The position numbers and the translations under genes are program-made. This document shows, one piece after another, positions 49,758 to 59,455 of a DNA stretch of 64,000 bases. The notes below the pieces were generated by a model. The model was not told the origin of the DNA. It saw nothing but the letters and a program-made list of their open reading frames with translations, and ran no database searches. The DNA is taken from contig NZ_FQUT01000008.1 in NCBI RefSeq assembly GCF_900129245.1, positions 1 through 64,000 on the forward strand, written 5' to 3'. The number at the start of each line of letters is the position of its first letter. Within the stretch, counting starts at the first letter, position 1. This stretch comes from Chryseobacterium arachidis (lineage in GTDB: Bacteria; Bacteroidota; Bacteroidia; Flavobacteriales; Weeksellaceae).

Positions 49758-52667
49758 TTAAAATTGAACATTAGCACCGAAAAGGAAAGTTCTTGCCTGC
49801 GGATAGAAAGCTCTGTCTATCCCGAAAGTATCTGCACCTGCAATCTCAGGATCGTAACCTGTATATTTGGTAAATGTAAACAAGTTTTCTCCCGTTACAT
49901 AAAACCTGATTTTTGAAGCTCCAATTGTTTTTGCAACATCTTTGGATAAGGTATATCCAATCTGAACCAACTTAATGCGCAAATAATCACCTTTTTGAAG
50001 ATAATAATCAGACATTCTGGTATAGTTCTGGTTCGGGTCGTCTTTAGTAACTCTTGCGACCGTATTTGATGTTCCTTCGCCTGTCCAACGATCTAAAATC
50101 GCTGTCTGATAGTTTGCTTCAGGAATATCAAGTCTTCTTAGACCCTGGAATATTTTATTTCCTGCCTGGCCTTGTGCAAATACCATTAAATCGAAGTTTT
50201 TATAGTTCATATTTAAAGTAAATCCAAAGGTATATTTTGGCACAGAACTTCCTAAATTGATGTAATCTGCCTCATCAATCTTACCGTCTCCGTTGGCATC
50301 CAGTCTTTTGAAATCTCCAGGTCTTGCATTAGGCTGAATTAGTCCTCCGTTAGCATTTCTGTACGCATCGATTTCTGCCTGATTCTGGAAAATACCTAAG
50401 TTCTGATATCCGTAGAAAGATCCGTAAGATTCTCCAACCTGCTGTCTGGAAACTGTTCCTAATGTCTGGAAAGAAGCAAAATTCACATATTGTTTATTCG
50501 CTTCAAGTCTTGTTACTTCATTTTTCAAGTATCCGAAATTACCATTCGCGGAAAGTCCAAAGTCTCCCCAGTTCTTTTTATAACCTAAGCTTACTTCGAT
50601 CCCGTCATTATTCATATCTCCGATGTTTCTCCACGGGCTGTTAATTAAACCTAAATATCCTGGCAGATCTACTCTTCTTAAGATATCGGTACTTTTCTTT
50701 CTGTATACATCAACACTTAAATCGAAGTTTCTGAAAAGTTTAAGGTCTGCAGCAATGTTGAACTGAGAAGTTCTTTCCCACTTCAGATCCGGATTTTCCA
50801 ATGTACTTGGCGCATATCCTACATGAACGATATTATCTCCAAAAGTATAATTGCTACCCGCTACAAAGAAATTAGCAAACTGGAAATCATCAATAGCATC
50901 GTTACCTAAAACGCCATATCCTCCTCTTAATTTCAAGCTGTTAACCACATTATTTTCCGGCCAGAAACTTTCGTTTGATACATTCCATCCTAAAGACATT
51001 GCAGGGAATGTTCCCCAATGGTTGGCTCTTGCGAATTTAGAAGAACCATCTCTACGGATTGTTCCTGTGAAAAGGTATCTGTTGTCATAATCATATACCA
51101 CTCTCGCAAAATAAGAAGCTTTATGCGTTTCTTTTCCGTCCCATGCGTTTGACGTTTTATCGGTTGCTGAAATATCGTAGTTGAAGGATGCTTCTCTCCA
51201 ATCGTTGGTCGGAAGATTTTTGTATGTCGTATTTTGTCCGTAAGAAATATTATACTCGTAATATCCCTGCCCCAATAAAACATTTAAACTGTGCAACCCG
51301 AATTTATTTTGATAGGTCAATGTATTTTCTGTATTCCACTCAAATTTTCTCTGGATTTCTCTAAATAAGCTATTGGTGGAATTAGAGTTAGCCGAACTCA
51401 AATAAGCTTTTGGTGTAAATGCCTGATTTCCCCAATAAGCAAGCTTTCCGTTTACACTAGATTTAAAACTAATATGTTTATTGATTTTCAAATCTGCAAA
51501 AACATTGGCAACAATATCATCAGACCATCTGTATTTTCCTCTCTGTGTTTCCTGAAATGCCAATGGATTCGACATTTCTTTACTTACCCAGTGAGAAATT
51601 CCGTAAGGATTCCCGTTAGGATCTCTTATAATATTTGCGTTATTGGTATAGTCACTTGGAAAGGGCTGGCTTGCAATATCAGTAACAACAAGCGGTGTTG
51701 TAGGATCAAGATTGATCGCGGAACTCAAAGGTCCCCCGAATTCATTATTATCGCTGATTCCCTGAGCTTTTACGTGAGTGTAGGCAAAGGTTTGCCCAAT
51801 TGTTAAAAAGTCAAAAACTTTATGTGTTGAATTAAATCTTGCATTAATTCTTTTATAGTTCGAAATATCTCTCAAAACAATACCTTCCTGATCGTAATAT
51901 CCGAATGAAGTATAGAATGTAGATTTATCGTTACCCCCGTTAATGCTGAACTCATGAGACTGACGCTGTGCCGTATTGAAAATCTGCTTTTGCCAATCTG
52001 TACCCGCACCCAGTGCATTAACATTGGAGAACATTGGACCACGTCCATCGTTTACATTGGCCTCATTCATAATAGTGGCGTACTGTGTTGCATTAAGCAG
52101 ATCCAGCTTTCTGGCAGCATTTCCTACTCCAAAGAAACCATTGTATGAAAGATTCATTCTTCCTTTCGCGCCTTTTTTTGTAGTAATTAGAATTACCCCT
52201 TTCGCCGCAGAAACCCCGTAAATTGCTGCTGAAGCACCATCTTTCAGGATTTCCATGCCTTCAATATCAGATTGGTTCAGCCAGCCGATATTATCAACTA
52301 CAATACCGTCTACTACCCAAAGCGGGTCGTTACTTCCTGCTCCAAAACTGGTAATCCCACGGACACGAACCGTAGGTGCGCTCCCCGGCTGCCCGGAATT
52401 TGATACAACACTCACCCCGGCTGCTCTTCCCTGAAGTACTTGCTCGGGTCTGCCGGCAACGGGAGCATTTTCGATGTCAGAAGCCTTAATACTGGAAATA
52501 GCTCCGGTCACATTACTCTTCTTTTGTGTACCATAACCGATCATTACCACTTCCTCGATTTTGGTCTCTTTGGAAACAGTATCTTTCTTTGTGTTTTGGG
52601 CGCTGAAATTGGCAGTAAAATAAAGCACTGCAACCATTCCCAAACTTCTAGATATTCTTACATTCAT
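49758..52667 (-). CDS. SusC/RagA family TonB-dependent outer-membrane transporter
   Basis: A 969-residue outer-membrane protein. A signal peptide is followed directly by the TonB-box/plug region (KIEEVVMIGYGTQKKSNVTGAISS, PTVRVRGITSFGAGSNDPLWVVDG, ILKDGASAAIYGVSAAKGVILITTKKG) and a 22-strand barrel, ending in Phe (FGANVQF). The usual N-terminal carboxypeptidase-regulatory-like domain of SusC is missing. It imports oligosaccharides released by the surface hydrolases and starts the locus. Confidence 0.95.
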   Translation of the reverse strand: MNVRISRSLGMVAVLYFTANFSAQNTKKDTVSKETKIEEVVMIGYGTQKKSNVTGAISSIKASDIENAPVAGRPEQVLQGRAAGVSVVSNSGQPGSAPTVRVRGITSFGAGSNDPLWVVDGIVVDNIGWLNQSDIEGMEILKDGASAAIYGVSAAKGVILITTKKGAKGRMNLSYNGFFGVGNAARKLDLLNATQYATIMNEANVNDGRGPMFSNVNALGAGTDWQKQIFNTAQRQSHEFSINGGNDKSTFYTSFGYYDQEGIVLRDISNYKRINARFNSTHKVFDFLTIGQTFAYTHVKAQGISDNNEFGGPLSSAINLDPTTPLVVTDIASQPFPSDYTNNANIIRDPNGNPYGISHWVSKEMSNPLAFQETQRGKYRWSDDIVANVFADLKINKHISFKSSVNGKLAYWGNQAFTPKAYLSSANSNSTNSLFREIQRKFEWNTENTLTYQNKFGLHSLNVLLGQGYYEYNISYGQNTTYKNLPTNDWREASFNYDISATDKTSNAWDGKETHKASYFARVVYDYDNRYLFTGTIRRDGSSKFARANHWGTFPAMSLGWNVSNESFWPENNVVNSLKLRGGYGVLGNDAIDDFQFANFFVAGSNYTFGDNIVHVGYAPSTLENPDLKWERTSQFNIAADLKLFRNFDLSVDVYRKKSTDILRRVDLPGYLGLINSPWRNIGDMNNDGIEVSLGYKKNWGDFGLSANGNFGYLKNEVTRLEANKQYVNFASFQTLGTVSRQQVGESYGSFYGYQNLGIFQNQAEIDAYRNANGGLIQPNARPGDFKRLDANGDGKIDEADYINLGSSVPKYTFGFTLNMNYKNFDLMVFAQGQAGNKIFQGLRRLDIPEANYQTAILDRWTGEGTSNTVARVTKDDPNQNYTRMSDYYLQKGDYLRIKLVQIGYTLSKDVAKTIGASKIRFYVTGENLFTFTKYTGYDPEIAGADTFGIDRAFYPQARTFLFGANVQF

Positions 52668-52686
52668 ATACAGTTAGTTTTTTAAT

Positions 52687-52699
52687 TCTCAAATTGAGA
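52687..52699. promoter_or_regulatory. Candidate operator in the SusC leader
   Basis: TCTCAAATTGAGA is a perfect 6+1+6 palindrome 20 bases before the SusC ATG. A regulator such as the Nudix-type protein at 54056 could bind here; no matching copy was found before the MFS gene. The 177-bp divergent region is otherwise AT-rich with no strong -7 match. Confidence 0.3.
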
Positions 52700-52844
52700 C
52701 AATAAAAATATATTTTTTTTTAAATAATTAACATTTTATTAATAAATATTTTAATATTTCGTTTATTTTTGGGGGTTTAAAGGCCTATATTTATTCCAAA
52801 AAAACATCGTTTTTTGTAAAAATACCATAAAAACAATCCCCAAA

Positions 52845-54032
52845 ATGACGACTCAACTCCATAAAATTTCGCTTCCCCTCAAGTTGACTTTTCTAATTTT
52901 CTCAATGGTATTAAACTGTGTAGGCATCGTAATTCTGCAACTTTCCGAGGAAAAAATAACGTATGATCAGTTAGGTTTTTTAGAGTCATTTAAAGATCTG
53001 CCCATTGCATTTATTTCGCTTTTTGCAGTTAATTTTATTGGTAAGTTTGGGACTAAAAAGTCATTAATTTCGGCTTTAACAGTTGTTGGCTTTTGTTCAC
53101 TTATTTTACCATTTGTAGAAGTGTTTTGGTTTTACAAATTATGGTTTGCCGTCATCGGGACATGCTTTGCGTTAGGAAAAATCTGTGTCTACGGAATTCT
53201 CAGAAATAATATTTCGGATGAAAAGTCTCTTGCCAAAACAATGAGCAGTGTAGAAGCCTCTTTCATGATCGGAGTATTTGTAGTGAATACAGGATTTGGG
53301 TGGATTATTTCAAGCCAGTTTTCCCAATTCTGGAAATTTGGCTTCCTGTCAATTTCAGTATTATCTGCTGTTACTATTTTCTTATTTTCCAGGTTATCCA
53401 TTTCAGAACCTTTAAAAACGGAAAAGGAAAATATCTTCAAAGATCTTCTCGCATTCATTAATCCTTTGGTTATTATATTTTTAGCTGTTATTTTTTCTAT
53501 TGTTTTTGTAGAGCAGAGTTTCAATTCCTGGCTGCCTTCCTATTATAAAAACCATTTGAAGGTAAACTCTTTTTTTGCGCTTCAGGCCTCTTCATTTATG
53601 GCTTTGTTTTCTTATATCGGAAGAACCATCACCGCCAATATCATCCACAAATTTTCATTGAACAGATATTATGTACTTTGTTTATCACTAATAATTCTGG
53701 TGCTTATCTGCATCCTTGGAATTCAGTATCTGGATAGTACCGATTCACGGGCGTTGTTGTTTTTATTTCCTGTTATCGGTTTATTTCTGTCACCACTTTA
53801 TCCTGTAATTAATTCTAAAATGATTGCCCATACCAATAAGGCAAAAGCCGGGCTCCTCACCTCTCTGATTGTTATATTTTCATCACTGGGAAGTTCAGTA
53901 AGTTCCATTATCATGTCGGTACTGTTTAATCAACAGTTATTGGAGTTTTATTCCATGTATATCTTATGCGCTGTAATTTTAGTCTTTATTATTAGTATAA
54001 TTTATTTTAGATTTGCTGATAAAAACAATTAG
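52845..54032 (+). CDS. MFS sugar-type transporter
   Basis: A 395-residue inner-membrane protein with about 12 transmembrane helices. It is divergent from SusC and 23 bp upstream of the Nudix-type regulator gene. It lacks an obvious drug-antiporter signature. Loop GKFGTKKSL between TM2 and TM3 is the MFS motif A region. It probably carries the final monosaccharide or disaccharide (glucose, gentiobiose) into the cytoplasm. Confidence 0.88.
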   Translation: MTTQLHKISLPLKLTFLIFSMVLNCVGIVILQLSEEKITYDQLGFLESFKDLPIAFISLFAVNFIGKFGTKKSLISALTVVGFCSLILPFVEVFWFYKLWFAVIGTCFALGKICVYGILRNNISDEKSLAKTMSSVEASFMIGVFVVNTGFGWIISSQFSQFWKFGFLSISVLSAVTIFLFSRLSISEPLKTEKENIFKDLLAFINPLVIIFLAVIFSIVFVEQSFNSWLPSYYKNHLKVNSFFALQASSFMALFSYIGRTITANIIHKFSLNRYYVLCLSLIILVLICILGIQYLDSTDSRALLFLFPVIGLFLSPLYPVINSKMIAHTNKAKAGLLTSLIVIFSSLGSSVSSIIMSVLFNQQLLEFYSMYILCAVILVFIISIIYFRFADKNN

Positions 54033-54055
54033 AAAATAATTCTATTTTTACAACC

Positions 54056-54844
54056 ATGAAGACTGATCATAACAAAAACATAGAAACATTAAAAGAACTT
54101 ATTGAGAGTAAAGACCTTATACCGAACGTTTCGGTAGACTGCACCATTTTTGGTTTTCATGATAATATCCTTAAAGTACTTTTATTAAAATACCATGACC
54201 TTAATTTGTGGTCGTTACCCGGTGGTTTTGTTTTCATTGATGAAGATCTGCGTGAAGCTGCAGACCGCGTTCTGTATGAAAGAACCCACCTGAAAGGGCT
54301 TTTTCTAGAACAATTCCACACTTTCGGAAGATTAGACCGGACAAAAAATAATGTTCACAAAACCCTTATCAACAACAAAGGCTTAGACGTACCCGTTGAC
54401 CACTGGATTTTACAGCGTTTCTTAACGGTAGGATACTGCAGTCTAATCGATTTTTCTTTAGCCAATACTTTTCCGGATGCCTTCAATGAAACCTGTGCAT
54501 GGTTTGAGGTGAGTAAATTACCAAACATGGCTTTTGATCATGACAGAATTATTGCCGAAGGTTTACAATACCTTCGTAAAAATATTGATACTCAGATTGC
54601 TGCAAGCAATTTATTACCGGAAAAATTTACGATGAAAGATCTTCAGTCTTTGTATGAAACAATTCTGGGCGAAAAATTCAGAAGAAACAATTTCCAACGT
54701 AAGATACTGAGCATGAATTCATTAGAAAGAATGGAAAAATTATATGACGGTTCTGCCAATAAAGCTCCCTATCTGTATAAATTTAAAAGCGATCTTAATA
54801 ATTCTTCAAACAGCTCATCCATTTTCAACGATGATGAAATCTGA
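54056..54844 (+). CDS. Nudix-type transcriptional regulator (NrtR/AraR-like)
   Basis: A 262-residue protein. A Nudix fold (about 25-155) has LPGGFVFIDEDLREAADRVL, but the catalytic RExxEExG part is RVLYERTHL, so hydrolysis is probably lost. A C-terminal winged helix (about 165-245, TMKDLQSLYETILGEKFRRNNFQRKIL) binds DNA. Nudix-type regulators of this kind (AraR/NrtR) control sugar-use genes in bacteroidetes. Adjacent to MFS and SusC, it probably senses a sugar and controls the locus. Confidence 0.85.
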   Translation: MKTDHNKNIETLKELIESKDLIPNVSVDCTIFGFHDNILKVLLLKYHDLNLWSLPGGFVFIDEDLREAADRVLYERTHLKGLFLEQFHTFGRLDRTKNNVHKTLINNKGLDVPVDHWILQRFLTVGYCSLIDFSLANTFPDAFNETCAWFEVSKLPNMAFDHDRIIAEGLQYLRKNIDTQIAASNLLPEKFTMKDLQSLYETILGEKFRRNNFQRKILSMNSLERMEKLYDGSANKAPYLYKFKSDLNNSSNSSSIFNDDEI

Positions 54845-54966
54845 TATTAAGATTCCAAATAACGAAAAACAAAGAATAAGTCACTGAAATTCAACCTATA
54901 AAATACATGATAAAAAAGTTTTTCTGTAATGCCTAAAAGTGTTATTTTTAGAAAAATTAAAATATA

Positions 54967-56145
54967 ATGTCATATTATTCCCTTACGAGCATTCCTGATT
55001 ATTACGGGATTGATGCCTTACTTACCGAAGAACATAAACTTATCCGCCAATCTGTAAGAGATTGGGTAGAAAGTTTTGTGATGCCACAGATTGATCATGC
55101 AGCACAAAACCATACAGATATCCCGAATCTGATGAAAGAATTGGGGCAAATTGGGGCTTTAGGTCCATATATTCCTGTTGAATACGGAGGTTCCGGTCTC
55201 GATCAGATTTCTTACGGTTTGATTATGCAGGAACTTGAAAGAGGAGATTCTGCTGTTCGTTCTGCCGCTTCTGTGCAAAGTTCTTTGGTGATGTTCCCAA
55301 TTAATGAATTCGGTTCTGAGGAACAGAAAAGAAAATACTTACCAAAATTAGCTGCGGGGGAAATGATTGGTTCTTTTGGTCTTACAGAGCCTAATCATGG
55401 TTCTGATCCGGGTTCTATGGAAACTCATTTTAAAGATATGGAAGATCATTATCTTTTGAATGGGGCAAAAATGTGGATCACCAACTCTCCGCTTTGCGAC
55501 ATTGCGGTAGTTTGGGCAAAAAATGAAGAAGGAAAAGTTCAGGGACTGATTGTTGAAAGAGGAATGGAAGGCTTTACAACACCTGAAACACACAATAAAT
55601 GGAGCTTAAGAGCTTCAAAAACAGGGGAATTGGTTTTCAACGATGTAAAAGTTCCGAAAGAAAATTTACTTCCGGGAGTTACAGGTCTGAAAGGACCTTT
55701 ATCTTGTTTAAATTCAGCGAGATATGGAATTTCATGGGGTGTAATTGGTGCGGCGATTGATTGCTATTGTACTGCTGTTCAATATTCTAAAGAAAGAAAA
55801 CAGTTTGGAAAACCAATTGGTTCTTACCAGTTGCAACAGAAAAAATTAGCCGAATTTTTAACAGAAATCACTAAAGCTCAATTACTTTGTTTGCAATTAG
55901 GGAATCTCAAAAATGATCACAAAGCAACTCCTGCACAGATTTCTATGGCGAAAAGAAACAATGTGAATATGGCGATCGAAATTGCAAGAGAATCCCGTCA
56001 GATCCTTGGAGGGATGGGAATTATGGGAGAATTCCCAATGATGCGCCACGCTGCAAACCTTGAATCTGTAATTACTTACGAAGGAACTCATGACGTTCAT
56101 TTGTTGATTACAGGTCTTGACATTACAGGAATAAATGCTTTCTAA
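54967..56145 (+). CDS. Acyl-CoA dehydrogenase, glutaryl-CoA dehydrogenase-like
   Basis: A 392-residue FAD-dependent dehydrogenase. The substrate region VRSAASVQSSLVMFPI is diagnostic of glutaryl-CoA dehydrogenases. GSFGLTEPNHGSDPGSMET and ITNSPLCDIAVVWAK are the FAD-binding blocks. The catalytic Glu is in ITYEGTHDVH near the C-terminus. It would oxidise and decarboxylate glutaryl-CoA from lysine or tryptophan breakdown. It is a single-gene unit ended by a hairpin. Confidence 0.93.
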   Translation: MSYYSLTSIPDYYGIDALLTEEHKLIRQSVRDWVESFVMPQIDHAAQNHTDIPNLMKELGQIGALGPYIPVEYGGSGLDQISYGLIMQELERGDSAVRSAASVQSSLVMFPINEFGSEEQKRKYLPKLAAGEMIGSFGLTEPNHGSDPGSMETHFKDMEDHYLLNGAKMWITNSPLCDIAVVWAKNEEGKVQGLIVERGMEGFTTPETHNKWSLRASKTGELVFNDVKVPKENLLPGVTGLKGPLSCLNSARYGISWGVIGAAIDCYCTAVQYSKERKQFGKPIGSYQLQQKKLAEFLTEITKAQLLCLQLGNLKNDHKATPAQISMAKRNNVNMAIEIARESRQILGGMGIMGEFPMMRHAANLESVITYEGTHDVHLLITGLDITGINAF

Positions 56146-56167
56146 ATTTTAAAAATTTAAAAATACA

Positions 56168-56197
56168 AAAGAGCTTGATGATATTGTCAAGCTCTTT
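56168..56197. terminator. Bidirectional terminator
   Basis: A perfect 11-bp stem AAAGAGCTTGA (56168-56178) / TCAAGCTCTTT (56187-56197) with an 8-nt loop, between the convergent dehydrogenase and AddB-like genes. Confidence 0.85.
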
Positions 56198-56225
56198 CTA
56201 TTTTATTTGAAACCATCAGATCATA

Positions 56226-58919
56226 TTAATTTGAATAGGTTTTAATTTCTTCAATAAAATTAATATCCGGATTAAGGATTTCTTCGATCAGGCTTTTTAC
56301 GGAAGCCATCGCATCATCAATATTTCCTTTCTCAAACTGTAGAGAAACCACCCCTTTTTTGGCTTCGGCAAAACTCCAGATTCCGGTTTCTATCGGGAGC
56401 CCCCAAAATTCGGGGAGATTCTGAACGACGTATTGATAAATACACAATTGCAGTGCCTGCTTTCTGTCGCTTTTATGAAAATAATCTTCACGGTTTTCTT
56501 CATCTATTTTTACAATCAGATTTTTGATTTTTGCCGTTTTATAATCAATAATTCTTAAAGTTCCGTTTAGCTTATCAATCCGGTCAATAAATCCAAAGAA
56601 AGAAATTTTATTTTTTTCATCAAGATAAAAATCGACATTTTCAAAGCGTTTTTCAATGTCTAAAATCTCTAATTTATTTCCGCTTTTTACCAATTCCAGA
56701 TCATAATTAAGGATACTTTCCACTACTTTTTTGGCAATGGCTTTATGAATAAAGTTCATTCCTTTTTCATAAAATTCGGGCTGGTGTTTTAGCTTGCCAA
56801 TCGCAGTTTCAATATAGTGATCTATTTCTTTAATTGAATTTTTTAAATCACTTTCCTTTAATATTTTACCTTTTAATACTTCATATACTTCTTGAAGTGT
56901 ATAATGCACTAAATTCCCGTAGTTTTTAACAGATAATTCTTCCTCAATTTCATCACTTTCGGAGGTATTCAAAATCTTGGAAAGATAAAAATCAATCGGA
57001 TTATAAAGATAACTTGTAAGGTGTGACGCAGAAACTTTTTCCTTCCACTTTTCCAGTCTTTCCAGAACAATATTTGTCTTTGAAATTTCGATCGGTTGTG
57101 TAATAATAGGCTCGGAAGAATTTTCAATAATCAGGTGTTCGATCTGGTGAGAGCTTTCCATTTCAATCTGAGTGATGAACCTGCTTTTTTCACCTGTATT
57201 TACCCCTGAACTTAATGCATTGAACAGCAAATGAACATTTTTAGTATCCTGGATGAGACGGTAAAAATGATAGGCATAAATACTGTCATTTTCCAAAAAC
57301 GTATGAAGATCGAAAAATCTTCGGATATCAAAAGGAATATAGGTATTCTGCGAATTTCCGAGGGGTAATTTTCCTTCGTTCACGGAAAGCATAATCACGT
57401 TTTCAAAATTCAAAAGACGAGTCTCCAATAAACCCATAATCTGCAAACCCCGCAAAGGTTCTCCTTGGAAATCAATACTTTCTGAATTAATATGCTGATT
57501 AATCAAAATTTCCAGCGTATCCATTTTAATTTCAAACTGATACGGTGACAATTGATTTCTGATGATCCTGAAAGCATTCTCGAAGTGAGACACATTTTCA
57601 TACTGAATATCATCTATCTCCAGCCATTTTATCTGTTTACAGAATGCTATCAAAGATTCTAGATAAATGTTGACAGATTCTGCCTTTTGAAGCAAATGAT
57701 AATAAGAGAGCTCACCCAGAAGTTCCTGCATAAGCTTTTTAGAAATATAAACAATATTTCGCTCTTCAACCTGTGCTTTAAACTGATTGATGACCAACTC
57801 ATCTTCAGCAGATTTAGGAAGTTCTTCAAGAATTGGGAAAACATCACGGTAATAGTAAGAAGTCTTATTTTTTTCGAGCTGTTTCTGAAGGTAAAAAAGT
57901 TGCTTTACGGCATTTGAAAAAGAAAGATTTTTCAAAGGAAAACCCATCGTAATGTTCAGATTAGGAACACTGTACATCACATCAAGACTTGCAGGAAGCA
58001 GATTTTCATCCAGCAATACAACAGCCGTATTCGAAAAGGTTTTGTTTTCTATAGTTTTGAAGATTTCCGGTAAAATTTTTGTCTGAGTAATATTTCCCGA
58101 AACTTCGTATACCTTAATATTTTTAGGCTGTTTAAAATCATCCTCAATCCACTGAAAAGCACGGTGATCATCAAACTCCTTCCATGTTTTATGGTTTCTC
58201 AGAAACTTTCCCGCTTCCTGTCTTTCGTCATCAAAATAATAATGATCTGCCTGAAAAAAACACTGTCCTTTATCCCACTGCAAAAGGCTTCTCACCAATT
58301 TTTCCTCAACCGGAGTAAAAGCGTTAAAGCCACAAAAAACAAACTTTCCCTCTGTGTTTTTAGCATAATCATCAATTTTAGCTTTTGCTGTTTCATGGAT
58401 CATTCCCGAAGTTGCCCAGTTTTTTTCCTGTAGCTTTTTTTTAAGTGCGGGAAGAAAAATATTCATATTCTGCCAGAAATTGAGGAATTTTTTTCGTGGG
58501 GCATTATCATCTTCACCCAGATCCTGCGCCCATTCTTTAATTCTTTCTTCATCAAACATGTATCTCAAAACAGCTTCATCGCTATCGGAGAATTTCAGCA
58601 TATCGTCCCAGTCCTTTTGTAATGTGGGAAACCATTTCAGAAATTCGGCAAAATCATCATTCGGAATAAGATTAAGACTTTTATATACATCATACGAAAA
58701 AAGCCACAGGGAAATTCCATTGATAGGCTGTTTGTCCGCTATTTTATCAATAAGTTCCTCGATGGTAAAAAAGTTGGGAAGAAATCCTGAATAATTATTT
58801 TCTTCCAGGATCTGGCGTATAAAAACAATGGGTCGTTTTCCGGGCAAAACGATATTGAACGCAGATAAATCCGGGTTTTGGTCTAATAATTCGTGGACAA
58901 TTTTATTTAGAAATTTCAA
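56226..58919 (-). CDS. AddB-like PD-(D/E)XK nuclease/inactivated helicase
   Basis: An 897-residue protein. A long N-terminal helicase-like region begins FNIVLPGKRPIVFIRQIL, where the Walker A motif is replaced by PGKRP, so ATP hydrolysis is unlikely. The C-terminal RecB-type nuclease carries D779 (FFGFIDRID), D792 and K794 (IIDYKTAK) and the QALQLCIYQY motif. It fits the AddB subunit of AddAB, which resects double-strand breaks. AddA is not in the window. The start is TTG at 58919, overlapping the previous stop in TTGA; no ATG exists between the in-frame upstream stop and this TTG. Confidence 0.85.
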   Translation of the reverse strand: MKFLNKIVHELLDQNPDLSAFNIVLPGKRPIVFIRQILEENNYSGFLPNFFTIEELIDKIADKQPINGISLWLFSYDVYKSLNLIPNDDFAEFLKWFPTLQKDWDDMLKFSDSDEAVLRYMFDEERIKEWAQDLGEDDNAPRKKFLNFWQNMNIFLPALKKKLQEKNWATSGMIHETAKAKIDDYAKNTEGKFVFCGFNAFTPVEEKLVRSLLQWDKGQCFFQADHYYFDDERQEAGKFLRNHKTWKEFDDHRAFQWIEDDFKQPKNIKVYEVSGNITQTKILPEIFKTIENKTFSNTAVVLLDENLLPASLDVMYSVPNLNITMGFPLKNLSFSNAVKQLFYLQKQLEKNKTSYYYRDVFPILEELPKSAEDELVINQFKAQVEERNIVYISKKLMQELLGELSYYHLLQKAESVNIYLESLIAFCKQIKWLEIDDIQYENVSHFENAFRIIRNQLSPYQFEIKMDTLEILINQHINSESIDFQGEPLRGLQIMGLLETRLLNFENVIMLSVNEGKLPLGNSQNTYIPFDIRRFFDLHTFLENDSIYAYHFYRLIQDTKNVHLLFNALSSGVNTGEKSRFITQIEMESSHQIEHLIIENSSEPIITQPIEISKTNIVLERLEKWKEKVSASHLTSYLYNPIDFYLSKILNTSESDEIEEELSVKNYGNLVHYTLQEVYEVLKGKILKESDLKNSIKEIDHYIETAIGKLKHQPEFYEKGMNFIHKAIAKKVVESILNYDLELVKSGNKLEILDIEKRFENVDFYLDEKNKISFFGFIDRIDKLNGTLRIIDYKTAKIKNLIVKIDEENREDYFHKSDRKQALQLCIYQYVVQNLPEFWGLPIETGIWSFAEAKKGVVSLQFEKGNIDDAMASVKSLIEEILNPDINFIEEIKTYSN

Positions 58920-59452
58920 GATGCTTTATAGCTTTTATAATTTTCTAACTCTTCAGCAATAATACGATTATATTCCGATTGTTTTTCCTCCACGATGCCA
59001 TTCCTTGTTTCACCATCGTAAGCTTTCTGAAAATTCTGGTATTCTCTAAGGATTCTGTTGTAAATTGCCTGAAAATATTTATCAAAATCAGCACCTGTTT
59101 TAATTTTTTCCGACACTTCTTTTCTTAATTTTCTTGAAAAAACTTCCGCTACATCAAAATGCTTCTGTTCATGCAGTAAAACATAGTCATTGATTCTTTT
59201 CGTGTCTTTCCATGATTTATCTTCATTAAAAACAGTCTGAATTTCGATTTCTATGGGAGCTTTCGGGTTCGAAGATTTTACATAAGAATAAGCCCAGCCA
59301 CAGTTGGTATATGCCACTACATTACCGCCGCTTCTGTGGTTTACCTTACTTTTAAAATTGCTCCAGTTTAATTTTACATTTTCATTCCAAATAATTTTCT
59401 GTCCAAATAAAGCATTGGAAACCAGAAAACACGCTACAAAAATCCCTTTCAT
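58916..59452 (-). CDS. Secreted putative zinc protease (DUF922-like)
   Basis: A 178-residue protein with a signal peptide (IFVACFLVSNALFGQ). LLHEQKHFDVAEVFSRKLR contains an HExxH zinc motif followed by conserved FD. WNENVKLNWSNFK and GWAYSYVKSS match DUF922, predicted secreted metalloproteases. No further zinc ligand is evident, so activity is unproven. It lies 3 bp after a lipoprotein gene and overlaps the AddB-like gene by four bases. Confidence 0.82.
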   Translation of the reverse strand: MKGIFVACFLVSNALFGQKIIWNENVKLNWSNFKSKVNHRSGGNVVAYTNCGWAYSYVKSSNPKAPIEIEIQTVFNEDKSWKDTKRINDYVLLHEQKHFDVAEVFSRKLRKEVSEKIKTGADFDKYFQAIYNRILREYQNFQKAYDGETRNGIVEEKQSEYNRIIAEELENYKSYKAS

Positions 59453-59455
59453 CTT

